Shown: positions 22,563-37,500 of the stretch, in pieces
Position numbering within the stretch: position 1 is the first letter of the stretch
Layout: each line of letters begins with the position of its first letter
Assembly (NCBI GenBank): GCA_947359465.1
Contig: OX375881.1
Span: 74,671,914-74,735,913 of the forward strand
Reading direction: 5' to 3'
DNA length: 64,000 nt
DNA from: Metellina segmentata
Taxonomy: Eukaryota; Arthropoda; Arachnida; Araneae; Tetragnathidae
Made by a program: the position numbers and the translations under genes
Notes under the pieces: model-generated
Told to the model about the DNA's origin: nothing
Seen by the model: the letters and a program-made list of their open reading frames with translations, nothing else
Database searches by the model: none

Positions 22563-25500
22563 GTTAATATTTTAACAAATTTTGTCGGTAATGGGAAATG
22601 AGAAACCATCAAAATTAAGTCGCTTTATTACTTATTAATGCCGCTTTTTAATTGCCTTTATTTTTTACTTCTTAATTTTGAATGATTTTTTGTAGAGTTC
22701 CTTTAAAAACATAACTACATCTACTTCTGTTTTCCAAGCTTTGATTCTATTTGTTGATATGCTTTTAGGATGTATCTAATGCAATCTTTCTTTTCACTGT
22801 TTACATTTTTACTTGAGTACAATCTAATGAATTCAAATGCATGCGTGTTTCATCATTTGTAAAGAAATACGAAGAAAGCTAGGAGTTATTAATGAATTTT
22901 TCGTATATTGTAAATCCTTGATTTAAATTAGCCATCTGAATGTTGGAACTGTGTAAGAGGTCTTGTTAGATTTCTTTGAGACCGGGGCGTATGATGTGGC
23001 CTTTTCCTGAAACAAAAGTTATAGTTAAAGGCAAAATCTGTTGAATTCATGTGGATAAATTATAATTACTATATTAATTTTAAACAACCAATCTCCACAA
23101 TATTAATTATAGATTGGAATTAATTATTTATAGTAATTTATTTTTAATACAATTCGTCTACGGATAAGTTATGTTTGCTCTCTAAAACAAATTTGCCATT
23201 ACACAACTAAAAATAGTTTCACACAAACAATTTTGACCAAATGTCATGAAAATGTTTGTATTAAATCTAAGTTGAAGGGAAATTTAGTTAGTTATTGTGT
23301 TTGCTTTTACATATACTCTGATGAAAATCACTTGTTTATAAAATTTTTTTCACAAGGATAACATTACTTACACTGATTTCAAAATTGGAAACTTGATTTT
23401 ACATGCTTGAATACCACTTTTCCCCAAATTCCTAATTTAGTTCCTTTTTCTGCTGATAAAGTACAACTCAGTGGATCAACATAATCAAATACAGTTTAAT
23501 TGTAACGAATGAGTACCATTAATACATCTGAGTTTGAATTATTGCCGTTATTTAAACAGTAGGAAACCAAAAATGATCATATCACTCATCTTACTGATTG
23601 TAATAATTAAAATTTTATGATACTACTTGAATCTCAGAAAGAAAGATCCCCTCACATGTTATTTGAATGAACTAAATATAAAGGAGGATCTCATCTAGAT
23701 AGCCATGGTCATTGCTGGATCTGTTATCTATATTGAAAAGCAAACATTATTTCCAGACGAAATAATTATCAATTTAATCATTCAATGAAGTCGAAGAAAT
23801 TAAGAAAGATACCTATTTGGAAAATGTATTTTTCCAAGTAAAGTAACGACTAAAATTAATATTTCTGAAATGCCTTTCCTCTAGACGTTTGGTGCCCTAG
23901 ACAGGGTATGCCAATCTAAATCAAGTGATTTTTACTAAAAATGTTGATTTGTGAATCAAAATTTTAAAATTGATTTTCCTATCTGTATTAAGTTTGATAA
24001 TGAAAATGAAATATATGACAAAGACGCTTGTTACTTCATTCAAATTAGATAAAAACTTCGCTTTTAAGTTTACCCCAAAAAGTTTACTCCAAAGAAGTAC
24101 CAAAGATCCTCCTTTGAAGACACTAAATAACAGTATTCATTTATTGGGATCTTAATTACTAGATGAGTATATATTTCCCTTTTGGGCCATTGACCAACAG
24201 GTGTCACTCACAAGCCTGTTTATCAGCATGGATTTTTTTTTGTAACATTCCATGACACTTGCACCTAGTCTATTTTGAACAATCCTTCTCCATATAACAG
24301 TTAGATGCTCAAAATATATTCATTTACCTAAATTGTTAAAATTGTGTCAGTTTGAATTCTTGTTTCTGAATCTTAATTACAACAAAAAGGTTTTCTGTAA
24401 TACCTATTGCAAAACATTCCAAGTTTGGACAAACATGCAGTTTTAATATTTTCATTTCATTTTATGTAATATGTTGGTTGATTTTTATTTAAATTTTATT
24501 GGGAAATTTTTTGCATTGATCCCTAGAAATTCTTTACACTTATAGTATAACTGTTGTGTGGAATGGAAATTTGGATTGTAAAAGTTAGTTAAAGCACATC
24601 TAATAATCAAGTGAGTATGCTGACAAAATAGATTATGCATTAATATGGTTTAGATTGTGGAGAAGTTTATTGGTGAAAGCTATTTTAATGATTATGATTG
24701 CAATGATGAATTTTTTATATCAAGCTCTAATTTCTACTGAAGTGACTTATTCTATGTTCATAGAGAAAAGCTTCATTACCTTGTTTGTTTTGTATGAACC
24801 TATTTTATGTACTTGAAATAAATATGAAATATTTGTGTCAATGCTCGAAAAATCTTTAAAATGGGCACATTTGATTTAAATTTATGTATTTTCATCATAT
24901 CTTGTCAAATTTTCACTGTTTGCCTAAAAACTTTTTTTTTACAAATAAGTATGCAAGCTAAATAGTAATGAGAAGTAGGACGTTTTTTTAAAACTTAATG
25001 CAAGTTCCTTTTATTTTCTACTAGCAGGCCATCACAGCGTTGCCGGTGACATAATTCGGGCTTCGCATAAAATTCTGACTACCTGAGGTATTGATCTGAT
25101 GCAGATTTCAAATTAGTTAAAATTTTCACTATCTTGAACGATTGCAAAGATAGAAAACCTCAAATAGTCCTTTTGTGTTTGTAATGAATATCTTTGTCAA
25201 ATGTGGCCAAATTCATATTGAAAAATTATTTATTTAAAGAAAATCACATTTAAGGCATTGATCTGGTGTAAAGTTATTTATTTCTTTGTTTGATTTTGCT
25301 AGAATCGTTTGTGCTCAGGAAATGAAAGGAAAAAATATAAGCAGAGTATGATCTCTTCACACTGTTTCTATTCTAAGGAAAACCAAAAATAATCAAATGG
25401 CCAATAAATTAAATAATGTTCCAGATTAAATTTTAAAATTAGATGCATTCAGTCTCCTTTAGGACTACCTGTGCCAAATTTCATGAATGCAAGTGCTATA

Positions 25501-28500
25501 GATTTGTCTGGACACTGCACGCACACACACATGCAGATACTGTATTATAGAGCAGGGGGTGACAAAATACATTTATTATATTTTTTCGAACAGTGAGTAT
25601 ATCACAGAACATAATACACACATGGGCCTTGTAAATAATGTAATATTTATAGCATAACTGAGGCATTAAAAAAAAAAAAAAACATTTTTACTATCTACAT
25701 TTGACATTTTAGACCTTTTATGGCCTAAAAATTTTAATTTTTTCAAGAAAAATTGAGTTTTTTTTTACAGAAACAGAAAATTTAGGCGGCAAACCAAATT
25801 ATTTAGGTGTCCTGGGGCCCAGGATTTGCCGTGCCCTGTTGTAGAGTGGTGACATGGTTTTTCAAAAAAATAGTCTACCCAATTACTTTATGTATAAAAT
25901 TTACAAACAAATTCTATACATTTGATAATTTTTGTTGTAACAAAATTCTGAAATTTGATTTTTGAATTAAAAAGAATTTAGAATCTTGCGATATCCTGAA
26001 ACCTAGGTCCATCTACCTTCTCATTCCTTAGCCACGCTATCACCTTGATAGTATCCAGAATAGGCAATTATTTTTGTTGCAATGTTATACTTTACATTTA
26101 CTTAGAGAACTTTTAATTTTTTATAATCACAAGGGCAACAGATTCAGAACTTGATGTTGTATTTTCCCGTCTTCAAAACTCAGATATTTCACTTAAGGGA
26201 TTGATCCAGGACCATCATCGATAGCTTGTTGTGTTGCTCTAGTACAGCGTTAATTAAGAAATTCCAAATTACCTGTCTTCGAAATATCTAGGTCCAGACC
26301 AATACCTGCAATTCATTAATCTCTTAGACTTTTGTATTGTTATTTTCTTGAAGATTTCTGTTAGAAGTAATAAGAACAGAAAAAGATTTTATTTATTTTA
26401 ATAGTTCCCTGATCTCGTGATTCTAAAAGTTACTCAATTTTTGCCTTACAGGTCCATTTTCTGAAGTGACAACAACATATTTAACGCTTACAAATCCAAC
26501 TGATAAATGTATTGGCTTCAAAGTTAAAACTACTGCACCAAAGACCTACTGTGTCAGGCCTAATGGCGGATATCTTTCACCCAAGAAAACAGCATCAGTT
26601 GCTGGTGAGTTGATTAACATCGTTTAGTGATTTTACCTGATATGTAATCCAAAGTTCATGAATTTTCTATACAGTAATATTTACTTATATATATATACCC
26701 CCTGATATGGAAATATTTTGTAAAATTGTCCGTTGTGTGGCCCTGTTTGTCACCAAAAAAATACTTTTTAATCTATCTATGATCCTGATTTTACAAAAAA
26801 AAAAAGAACTAAACATTGCCAGTCAAATTTTTTTTGTTTGTTGCTGGAATCTTTTGAGCGCAGGAAATGTAATCTGTGATTTCTTAACCTTTTAAACGCT
26901 GCAATTCATTTTTCAAATATTTTATTTTATTTTTTTGCTCAAATGGTTTATTTTACTGCTAGTATAACTGTTCCAGACCTTTTTTGGCAGAAAAAAAAAT
27001 CATAAGTATGATTTTGAGGATGTTTCCATTTGGGAACATTGGCGTTTGGGATGAAGTAAATAGGGACATTTTTCCCGAAAGGTAATTTATTTGCAATAGA
27101 TTCAAAAGGAGAACTAATTTCGGTTTAAGTTACAAACTTTTATACATTTCTCTTCGGAAAGAAGTAAATTTTTCTCTTATTGCCAGTGGTACGGGGGAAG
27201 CAAGATGAATACATCTGCTTTTTGCATGCAAGACACTCTGCTTTCTAACATTTTTCTTGCACAATGCGAAACGTCCTTCAGTGCAAGCGATTAGATAGTG
27301 TTCGTCCGTCTTTCTAAGGTGAACTGGTAGTTGAGATCGTGGCACTGGTCTTGCTGAGACGACCCTTGATCCTAGTGGAGCATCTGCTTTGGCACTATCC
27401 TGTATCCCTGAGTGAATTTCTATTCTATATAGATACCCATTAGATGAGCATATCATCCAAATTTTGTACCCAAATCTGATGGGTTTTCCGCGAATAAGCA
27501 TCACACAAGAATGATGTCCGTAATACGGCACCATTGATTCCACGTCAAATTCACGTCTTTATCATATGGCAATATGCAAAGATCAGGATCGTCTACGTCC
27601 TCCAGCTCGTCATCGGATAGGCTGTTGAAAAATTCTAGCACGGCTCGCGGGAACTTGCGAGGTATCTTGGAAAGATGTAGTTGATACGATGTAGCGATAC
27701 CTGAGAAGCACTTGAATAGTCAATTCCTATTAGAAATGGCGTATTACGTAACAAAAAAATATTAAAACTGCAGCATTCAGCGTATACTATACAGTAGTAC
27801 TCTCTGAGATGGGCGAGAAATAAAATCTTTGGTGAGAATGAAACTCATTGGTTGGAACCGTAAAGACAGGTCACACCTTCGTTGAGTCTTGAAAAAGGAA
27901 TGTTGTTAGAATGTGATCTTTGCAAAGGTCATTCAAAACGCGCTACTCTCTTTTCCTACCCGTAAGTCATGTGATACACTTCAACCAACCATTTCATCAA
28001 ATGGGAAAGTGGTTACTATTCTTGTAAGGTGAATAGCAAAGGAAATCCCAATCGTAAACATTTATAACTGTAACAATGCGATTACCTTACAATAGAGTGT
28101 CACAGTGTGCAGAGAAAACGGGTGTTATGCACATGCTAATACAAAAGTGCCATCTGGAAGTATGAAAGAATCAGCTGCCACATTTATTAAGTCACCCATA
28201 GCAGAAGAATTGTGATAATTAAAAAAAAAGAGTATTGACTCACATTTTTTGCGAGTTCGAAAAATCCCCTCAAACACTATACCCCAAACGCCAATGTTCC
28301 CATTTGGGAACATCAAAATTGTTGTAAGAATTACTTCCTACAAATGACACTTAGAAATATTTTGTCAATTTGTGAGAAAATATATGTACCTTGACTACCA
28401 AATCACGCCCGTAAAAATTTTTTTAAATTTATTTTAAAAATTGCAGAAACTAAAATTTGCATGGCACTTTGAAGTTCACAAATTCAGTAAATTTGACCTA

Positions 28501-31500
28501 AATCCTAAAATAAATTTATATTATTAAGTGGCATTTCGGCAAGTATGAATATTCTAAACAGAGAATTAGGTTATTAACAAAATTCACAAAAAAATGTTCC
28601 CATTTGGGAACATTGGCAGGTAAAAGGTTAAACATAATCAAAGTCAAATTCGTACTGGATAAAATATAAAAGTTTCACTTAAAAAATTATTTTTTAAAGA
28701 AAATCATATTTTTAGGTATCCATCTGATGTAAAATTTTTTGCAGATCTCAAATCCGTACGTTAAAACTTTTTTGTATTGTTCTTCGGCTGAAAGCGTTCC
28801 TCTGCAAATTCAAACAGAAGCACGGAAAAAATAAGTTTAGAATCTGCAATCTTTTATAGTGTTACCATTCTAAAAAAAAAAATAATAATAATTAAATTCA
28901 TTTTAAAATGTTCTTGATTGAATTTTAAAATTCCGTGTGACCCATAATCCATCAATGTAAAATTATTTTTTTATTGGAATAAATAATTTAAAAAAATCTT
29001 TAAGTAATAGTCAAAAGGAGAGTTCTTAATCATCAACATGTACTCTGATGGTCGCTTAAACTAAAATGAAATATGGGTCGTTTTCGGGCAAAAGAAATTA
29101 CGTTTTGGGGAAATAATGGGCCCTGATACATTTTCTGCTCCCCTACATCCAAGAATTATGACATTTGATAGTTGAAAATCTTCAAGATAGAACCACTAGA
29201 GCAGTAGTTCTCAACCTTTGTGATATCACAGCCCAACATTTTTTTTATAAGGCAAAGGGAACCAGGTCTAAAAAAAATCTTTTGATTTTTGAAAGATTGA
29301 TAATTTTTCCTTTATTGTTACTAACTTGCTTTGAAAGGGAACAAATCTAATTGGAAAATAAGTTTTTCCACAGATGTCATTGGTAACAGTGGTGATAATC
29401 AACAGCTATATTATCATGGTTTAATAATTACTTTGCTATCTTGATAAAATTTGAATTAGTTCTCCACATTCCAAGAGATCCATTCCAAGAGAAAGACATT
29501 TTTCTAAAAAAAAAAAGGAAAAAAATAAATATCTACAATTGCTAAAAATTCTGTAAAAACACAAAAATTATACTAGATGAATATTTTTCTGTGGTATTTT
29601 TAGCTTCCTTTTCGAGCTCGGGTCATTTGGTACATCAAATATTAGGGTATATTGATTAACATGGGAAGTGAGGGGAAGCAATGCCTGTTGGTAACAAAAG
29701 ATGTCTGAAATAGAATGTTGATTTCTTTACTAAAAATTCTTCAAATCCTTCTCATGAACATCTTGGATCATCAAATGGTAGCAGGGTCGAAACTTGCCAT
29801 ACATATTGCACCATGTATGGACCGTGTTCAAAGTGAAATTTGTTGATGAACAGGTTTGACCGAGATTGGTCTCAACAAGTTGTTTAGTTGTCATTGTTCT
29901 CCCATTTAAATGAGCACTATTATTTATCTAATAAGAAGTTCCATAGTGAAGCACATGATTTTGAGTTGACAAAGGATCATTCTTGTGGTGAGATAAAGTT
30001 TTAAGATTATATGGATATAAAGTGTGCATCCTATCACAAGTTATTTCAATTTTATTGAATCTTGAAGATTAAAAAAAATATTCCAAAGTATCGATTTGAA
30101 TCGGGCTGATTTACAAGTCGCCATAGTCTGTATTTCCAATAAAGGAAGAATAACTTTTGATATGAAACTTTTTAATCAAGTTACACCAGGTTCCCCTCGC
30201 TTCCTAGCTTAACTACTTTCAATTCTATATTAGAGTTTGGAAAAAAGCTGTTTGCCTAAGAGAAATTTTTATTTAGTAATATGCTTGTAATTATGAAGTT
30301 TCAAAATAACGATATTTTTATTTCCTCAGAAAAATAGGACCAAGATATCTGGAACAGGGTGTCAAGATTTGAATCACTTGATTTAAATCATCGATTAAAA
30401 TCAAGATTTTAATCTAATGATTTTTTTTTTTAAATCATTGATTTAAATCACTAACCAATCTTACATTTTTATATCTAAGTAAATAAACCCCAGAAAAATT
30501 GCAGATCTCGTCAAATGCTTTAAACTTTTTGCACTCGTGGTGATTTCAGCACTAATGGCCACACCCAGTACTGATCAACTTTTGAAAAAATGTTTAGCAC
30601 TGGACACTTGCAAATAATCTTAGGTGTCTATGGACTAAGTAATGTGTTGAGTCAAGGATTCTGCCAAACAGTAAAGTAAAAAAAAAGTTGACATCTATTT
30701 GAATGTTTGACTAATGTTCATGCATAATTTTATGTTAGAAACAATGGAGCATTCATTCATTAAAGTGTGGGAAGCATGGGAAAATAATGTACATTAATGT
30801 TATAACAACTTTTTTTAATTGAGACATAAATACAAAATAACACAATGTGATTGATTAGTAATTTATTAAATAAATAATACAACTGAACTTTCTATTTGAA
30901 AGGATGAAAGTTTAAACACTGAAAACACCTTTTATTTTGTAAAATGCACCCAGAAACAGTCACCTGTCACTTTATGAGTAGTGACTCACAAAAAATATTT
31001 ATCTAATCAGATTAATATAGGTCTATCATTTACACTCTTACTGATAAATTTGTTAACATGATGATGTAATTTACTCGAGAAAAACTATGTACGATGTCAA
31101 CTTGAGTTTTAAAGTTAAACAAATGTTTTACCTTTATCTTTAATTTTGAAAATTAATTTTTTAAATGTATTACCATGTTACAAACTATGATTTTTAGTAA
31201 AATAAATATTGATTTATGAAATAAACCTATTTGTTAGTTTTGCAAAAAATCATGAAGGCATATGTTACTTTGTTCTTGCTACCACCAGTTATTTTGGTAT
31301 CTGAAAATAATGTTTTAACCTTACATTTTAATACACTTTAAATTTTTAAACAAGTGACAGGTCGAAAAATATTTTTCCATGGAAGTGTTATTTTTTAAGT
31401 TCACATTTTTACTGCATTAAAATAATACTTAAAGTACTTCATTGCTTATGTTTCTTTTTTGTGCATCAGTTATGTTACAGCCATTTGATCCTGATACTGA

Positions 31501-34500
31501 TGACAGGAGCAAAGACAAGTTTATGGTGCAAAGTATGTATATACCCGATGGCAGAGAATACACAGACAATTTGGTAATTATTTTAAATTACTAAGATCAT
31601 TTGTATAATTAGAGAGAATCAAAGTGGTGTAGCATTTTGGTCAATCAGTAAAGGTACTTGTTAAAAGTCAAAGGCATATTTAAAAAAATTCTACCACTTG
31701 CAATTAAATAAAAACTTTATAAATTAAAAGGGAATCAACATATTTAATATAAGCTTAATACTTGTAGTATTTTTTTTGTGGCTATTGGAGTCTAATCATT
31801 ATAAAACTCATGTTATGTAGTCATAGTAATTTTTAGATGTGATTGAATCAAAATTAAAGCCCAAGTCTGACTTGATTTATATGTACTCAAATCTCTTGCT
31901 TAATATATTGTCGGCTTACAAATGAAACACTATGTCAAAAAAAAGTTATGAGAAAACAGTGAAAAAATTCTACTTACTAAATGTGTCCCCCTGATGAAAA
32001 TACTTAGAAGAAAAACAAAATCACGTTTTATTAAGTCGTTATTAGATTAGATTAAATGAAAAAGTAAAACCAGTTTATCTGTATGCAGTACTGAATTTAA
32101 ACTTTCCTCATTATAGTTCCAAACACCACTGCATATTATTTCGGTTGATCACTGAGATGATGAGTTTAAATCAACAAATGTCATTTTTAATATTTAATCA
32201 CTTTACAAAGGTTAGATCTGAATTTTCTCCATCTTTGTAACTTTGTTTAATCAGTTTTAGTATTTCATACAAGTTGTGTACCAATCTTATACCTACTTAC
32301 ATGTACAGTTTGACTTAATTGTAAAATTATATGAACAGGGTTTCCACGCATCTTAGAAAGTGCTTATTTTGGCCTTCCATTTCTAAGAGCCTTAGAAGTA
32401 CTTATTTTTCGTCAATAATCCTTAGAAAGTGCTTATTTTGCTTTTTTTTTAAATTCAGTTTTCAATGACGATATTTTTTCACAATATTTCTGATCTTTTT
32501 TTATCGGCCGATAAACGATAAAACTGCTTACGAGTACGGCATTGGCAATGATTCGGGAGCTGGCCTGCTTGAATGGCAACCCTTGATATGCGATATTCAA
32601 ATCGTCGATCGACTCTAATTGAGCACGTAATACACTTTAAAGACTTGAAAACCCATGAAAATCGGTCTGTTTTCGACTTGCTATGTGAATGGTTCTCGCA
32701 ACGCACAAAATAGTTGCCTTAGATGAACTAGAATACAATCATCAAATGTTTATTAATTTTGTTTTATTCAGTAAACTGCAAGTGCAATGTTTTAAAAAGT
32801 TATTATATTTACAGGGCTCCTAACATGTCACCTTTTTATTTTTTTGTCACCTTTTTGACATTTTGTCACCTTTTCAGGGGTTTTAAGTTCTTAAATTCTA
32901 TTTGAAGAAGAAAAATTTTTGGTGCACAATTAAAAAAATTCATTTTCTTAAAAAAAAAAAACCAGTGTTTGCACGAATTCAATTTCGAAATGTGCGCTAC
33001 ATTCCACCGCAAAAATGGATTCAAAAACGTACCATTTCAATTGTAAAAGTATACTTCACGTTGCCCGCAGTGTATTAGCAGCAAGTTCTGGAAATTTTCC
33101 CACGGGAAAAGGATATCTGTAAAACGAAGTGGCGAAGTTTAAGGAAAGCAAGGCCATCTGCATGTCTGACCCCTCTTAACTTATTACCTAACTTGAGTGA
33201 TAGAACCTTGAGTGGCATTTATGACTAACGTTTTCCTTTCATAGTATTGTGTGGCGTATCATTTGGTGCAAAATAGATATCACCAGTCAACAGGTTCAAA
33301 CAAAAGGAGGAACCCTCTAGGAGGTCAGACGCTGACAGCTCTTAATGGTAATCAATGCCAGTGGTCACTTAAAAGGGGGGATAACATCCTCCATACACAG
33401 ATCTGAGGACGGTCTCAACAGACCCATTTTATTTTCGGATTCTGGAATAAGACGAGAATGGTGAGGTCAAGAAACCAGACGGATCAAACTGATATTAACT
33501 CAACATTAACCCGGGAGGAGAGGTAATCCATTTAGTACCTTTGTCATCACATGTTGCAGTTTCTATTGTGGGTCTGATTATGTCTAGAAGGTGTAGATAC
33601 GTTGAGGGTAAACTCTGATAGGATGGTGGAATCTTCAATATGTATGATAATTTACACTCGAAGGTTGTCTTCGGCAAAGTTTTTAAGGGGATAGATTATC
33701 GACCTCTCACACATTCTAAGCGCTCCAGGCTCCGCAACGAGAACCCCGACATTCCTGTCTATGGATCAGAGGCTATTCACGCGCTACTCTCTTTGTGGCA
33801 CAGAAATGAGGACATGGAAATCTAAATGGACTTCAGCCGTTTCTTCAGGAGTTTGAGATCTGAAAGATTCCAAACCCCTCCATAACCAGAGAATGCAAAA
33901 ATGTTGTCCGTCTCTGTATCCAGAGGGTTAGATATTGAAGGAGCGTTGGTGAACATATTGAAAATCATTATCTGTTATCATCAAAGTTGATTATTACAAT
34001 TTCTTGAGTTTTTTTAGTGAAAGTCAGTTTTTAAAAAGATTAATTACTCATTACTCTTTCTACCCAAAAAAAAATAACTAATTGACATTGGGACATGTAA
34101 TATTCACACAATACATAATGCTTTTCTTGAAGGTCTAAAAGAGTTAGGGAAAGATGTGTCTGAACTAGTTTTTACTATTAAGATTTTTTTTTATCAGTGG
34201 CCTAAGCTTTTGTCAATGTACAAACAAATTCAAGAAGACTTGAAACTTCTCACTCACTATTACATCAAGCATTGTTCAAGCAGGTGGCTAAACCAAAAGC
34301 CAGCTGCTGAAAGGTAGCTTGAACAGTGGATTGCAGTACGAAAGTATTTCCTTGACTACATTCCAATAAAGAAGCCAAACATGATACAAAGACCTGGTTA
34401 CAAAAAAATTGTTCATTTACTTAGAAGAGAAACTATGAAGGCTGAGGTGAGAATGTCCTTTGAAGTCCAGGTATATTTAATCGTGTGACCGAATTTTTTT

Positions 34501-37500
34501 CAGAAAAAGGAACCTCTAATACATAACCTTCATTATTAACTTGAATTGTTGACAAGAACAATTTTGGGTAGGATCTACGAAGGAGAATTTATTTGAGATT
34601 TGAAAATGGATAAATCGGAAGATATATGTCCTCAGAAACTGTTGCCTCTGGCTGATATTATGATTGGCGATAAAATTTCTAGAGCTCTACTGACCGAATT
34701 TTTTTCAGAAAAAGGAACCTCTAATACATAACCTTCATTATTAACTTGAATTGTTGACAAGAACAATTTTGGGTAGGATCTACGAAGGAGAATTTATTTG
34801 AGATTTGAAAATGGATAAATCGGAAGATATATGTCCTCAGAAACTGTTGCCTCTGGCTGATATTATGATTGGCGATAAAATTTCTAGAGCTCTACAGAAT
34901 GTGAAAGAGAAGGAAAGGAATTTCTTTTTTCTAAGGGCTTAGAAGCATTACATTGCCAGTATTAAATATCTTTTAAAGAAGTCCTCCTTCAGTTCATCTC
35001 TCCTTAAAAGTTTATCATGTCTTGGTCCTCTTGAGAGACTCAGTGGCGAGAGTGTTCGACAAGTATTAGAATTTGCAAGAGCAATGCTATGGGATGTTCC
35101 GAGAGACATACTACTGGATGAGTGGAAATTACTCAAAAGAGAATTTGAGAAAGAAGGATTTAGAATGAAGCCTATTGATGTTTACTGGATGTTCAGACTG
35201 GGAGACATTAGCAGATTTGCCTAGTGCTCCGGAACTTCCGGAGTTTCTATGCTAAAGAATCGAAAATCCGCAACTCCGCGCAATCTTTCGTTAACTCCCG
35301 AAATCGCGTCGATGCAGGGAATAGGGAAATTTCCTCTATGAAAGGGAAAATATTTGTAACAATTTTTGGAGAAATTGTGTATTAGAATTTTGTTTCTATA
35401 ATTTAGGGATAAAACCTTTCATGTAGACATGTAATTTTGTATCCTTAAAACAGTACTAAGTCCAAAAAATCCGGAATCATCCGGTCCTCGGCCATTCCGG
35501 ATTTCGGATTATTAGCATTTTTTGTCAGAAAAACCTAATCTAACCTCTCCTGTGCAAATTTTGTGTTTGCAATACTAAAATAGCAGATATATAAATAAGA
35601 ATAAGAATATGAGTTTTTTTAAAACAATGCAAGAAATTTTACTTGCAGATCTTTTAATTTTTCTGTGTGGTATAAACTCTGATCATGTCCGTTATTTTGC
35701 GTTGTTTCATCAATTAGGTCCAGGTTTTCCTCCTTGTTCTATGAAAATTGTCAAAAAAAATGGAAAAAAGTGAGAAAAACAAAAAAACAAAAAAAAAAAC
35801 CTCGGGTTAGCAAAACCTCCAATTTGTTTGTTTTCCCCCCGACATTTTTGACATCCACATTTGGGACGGAAAAGAAATTATTTGTGCTAGTAAGGAATTT
35901 TTTGACTGTTTTTGAAGAAAAATATGCAGACATTTTATCTTTGTCCTTATTTTCGCGTTGTTCCGGAAGAAAAAGACAAAATTAATTTCAGACTTTTTCA
36001 ACCAAAAAAAATGAGACATTATTTTTCAAAGAAAAAGAAGAAATTCTTCAATCTGTGTCAAAAATAAACTAATTAAAAAATCATAATTCCGATTAAAAAA
36101 AAAATTTATGTTAATATTTTAAATTTATATATGTTTTAAATGAAAAAATAAAAATATACTTCCAAAGAAAGAAAAAGAAAAGATAGGGATAGCTGGGGAG
36201 GTTCTTTTTATTTTCTATCTTTATACTTGAATATATTTAGCATTGTTGTTATTTGTTACTTTTTTTGCTCTATTAGTCACTTTTTGTTGCCTTTTTGTAC
36301 TCGATTTGTCACTTTTTGTCACCATTTTGGTTCAATTAGTCACTTTTGTGACCTTTTGTGGACCTTGAAACCTGTTAGGAGCCCTGTATTTAGGGGAAGG
36401 GAATTTTTAAATTTGTGAGTGAATCAAAAACAATGTAAAGATAATTTATTTTAATTAATACTGCTAGCTGAGTAGCAACACAATGGGTTGCAATTTTTTT
36501 TATGCTCTTAATTCTTTGTAAAAACTATCCCATTAAAGTTGAATAAAGAAAATTTTTGAAGATTCTCGGAGGTGATTCTGCTTTGAAAGTTGAAGCAATC
36601 GGTTATCAATTCCAAAAAATCCCCCCAACAATTTGAAAAAACATTGAAGGAAAAGATCGCGAAAGCGTAAACCTGAGTGCTTGACTACCAGGAGAACGTA
36701 GAATTTTATAAATGGGGAAAAGTCGTTGAAAAATGACATTTTTGGACTTGCATCGTATTTGGCCGCTGACCAAAAACGAAAGTAAATTTCTGTGCTTTAT
36801 AATTTTTTCTCTTTGTATCCGGGTGACAAATACTCAACGTGCTTAAATTTCACTTTGCTTTTGTTATGCCATGGGCAATTCGTTTCCTTTGTCTGCCTGA
36901 TGATTATTTTCAAATTAATTTTGTTTTATTATAATGCTCTATATATCTATTCAATAAAATTGCATTATATTTTTTTAACCATGTCATAAATTTTATAAAT
37001 TTATCATAGTTTTTGCATAGCTCTTATGATCTGTTTCGGTTCGCGGGAAAATGTTTTATTCGAAACCCGTTCATTGTCCAATCCAGACAAATTTGACTCC
37101 GACCTATGCAACTTGCAATCCTTTTCCACCCTTTAAGTAAATGAATAGTTTGCAACTAATTTTATCTTAATGAAACCTCCAATGTACCAATAAATGAATT
37201 TACTTCTTATTTTCATTATGAATTTATGAAAAAGGTATAAGTATTAAGGCGTTATTACTGGGGTGAGTAATTTCCATTTCATAAGCGAGCTGAAGCTGCA
37301 GACATAACAGGGTAAGCAATATAATTTCAAAAACAAAAAGAAATTTAAAATAAAAAATTGGGAAATTTTCGAAAATGAAAGTGTTAGTGCATCAGGGAGG
37401 AAGTTTGACCCAGGCAACGCAAAATGGTGTTTCCTATGCATGAGCAGCAATATGCTAAAACATTGCTCATACACTCCCCCAAAGACCATTAAAAAGCAAG

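Larger units (their letters stand above)
22563..26451 (+). other. VAP intron 1
   Basis: 3.9 kb, AT-rich. Holds a repeat starting CTAGCAGGCCATCACAGCGT (25021) and ending about 25556 with CACACACATGCAGATACTG and TATTATAGAG, plus a SINE fragment at 26185-26272. The rest shows nothing recognisable. Confidence 0.7.
32812..36386 (+). mobile_element. hAT-like element with CAGGGCTCCTAACA termini, copy 1
   Basis: TIRs CAGGGCTCCTAACATGTCAC and TGTTAGGAGCCCTG. The host reads through as TATTTA on both sides (32806-32811, 36387-36392), matching the unfilled copy near 58010-57970. Plus-strand remnants of a transposase are near 34197-34320 ([15 protein letters not shown]) and 34360-34450 ([14 protein letters not shown]). 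Repeated GTCACTTTTTG motifs mark both ends. Contains the 205-bp tandem duplication and the dispersed repeat at 33190. Confidence 0.78.

Noticed and set aside
33640..33825. 61-codon frame starting [15 protein letters not shown]
   Set aside because: Reads like a fragment of an element-encoded protein but matches nothing I can name and lies inside the hAT-like element.
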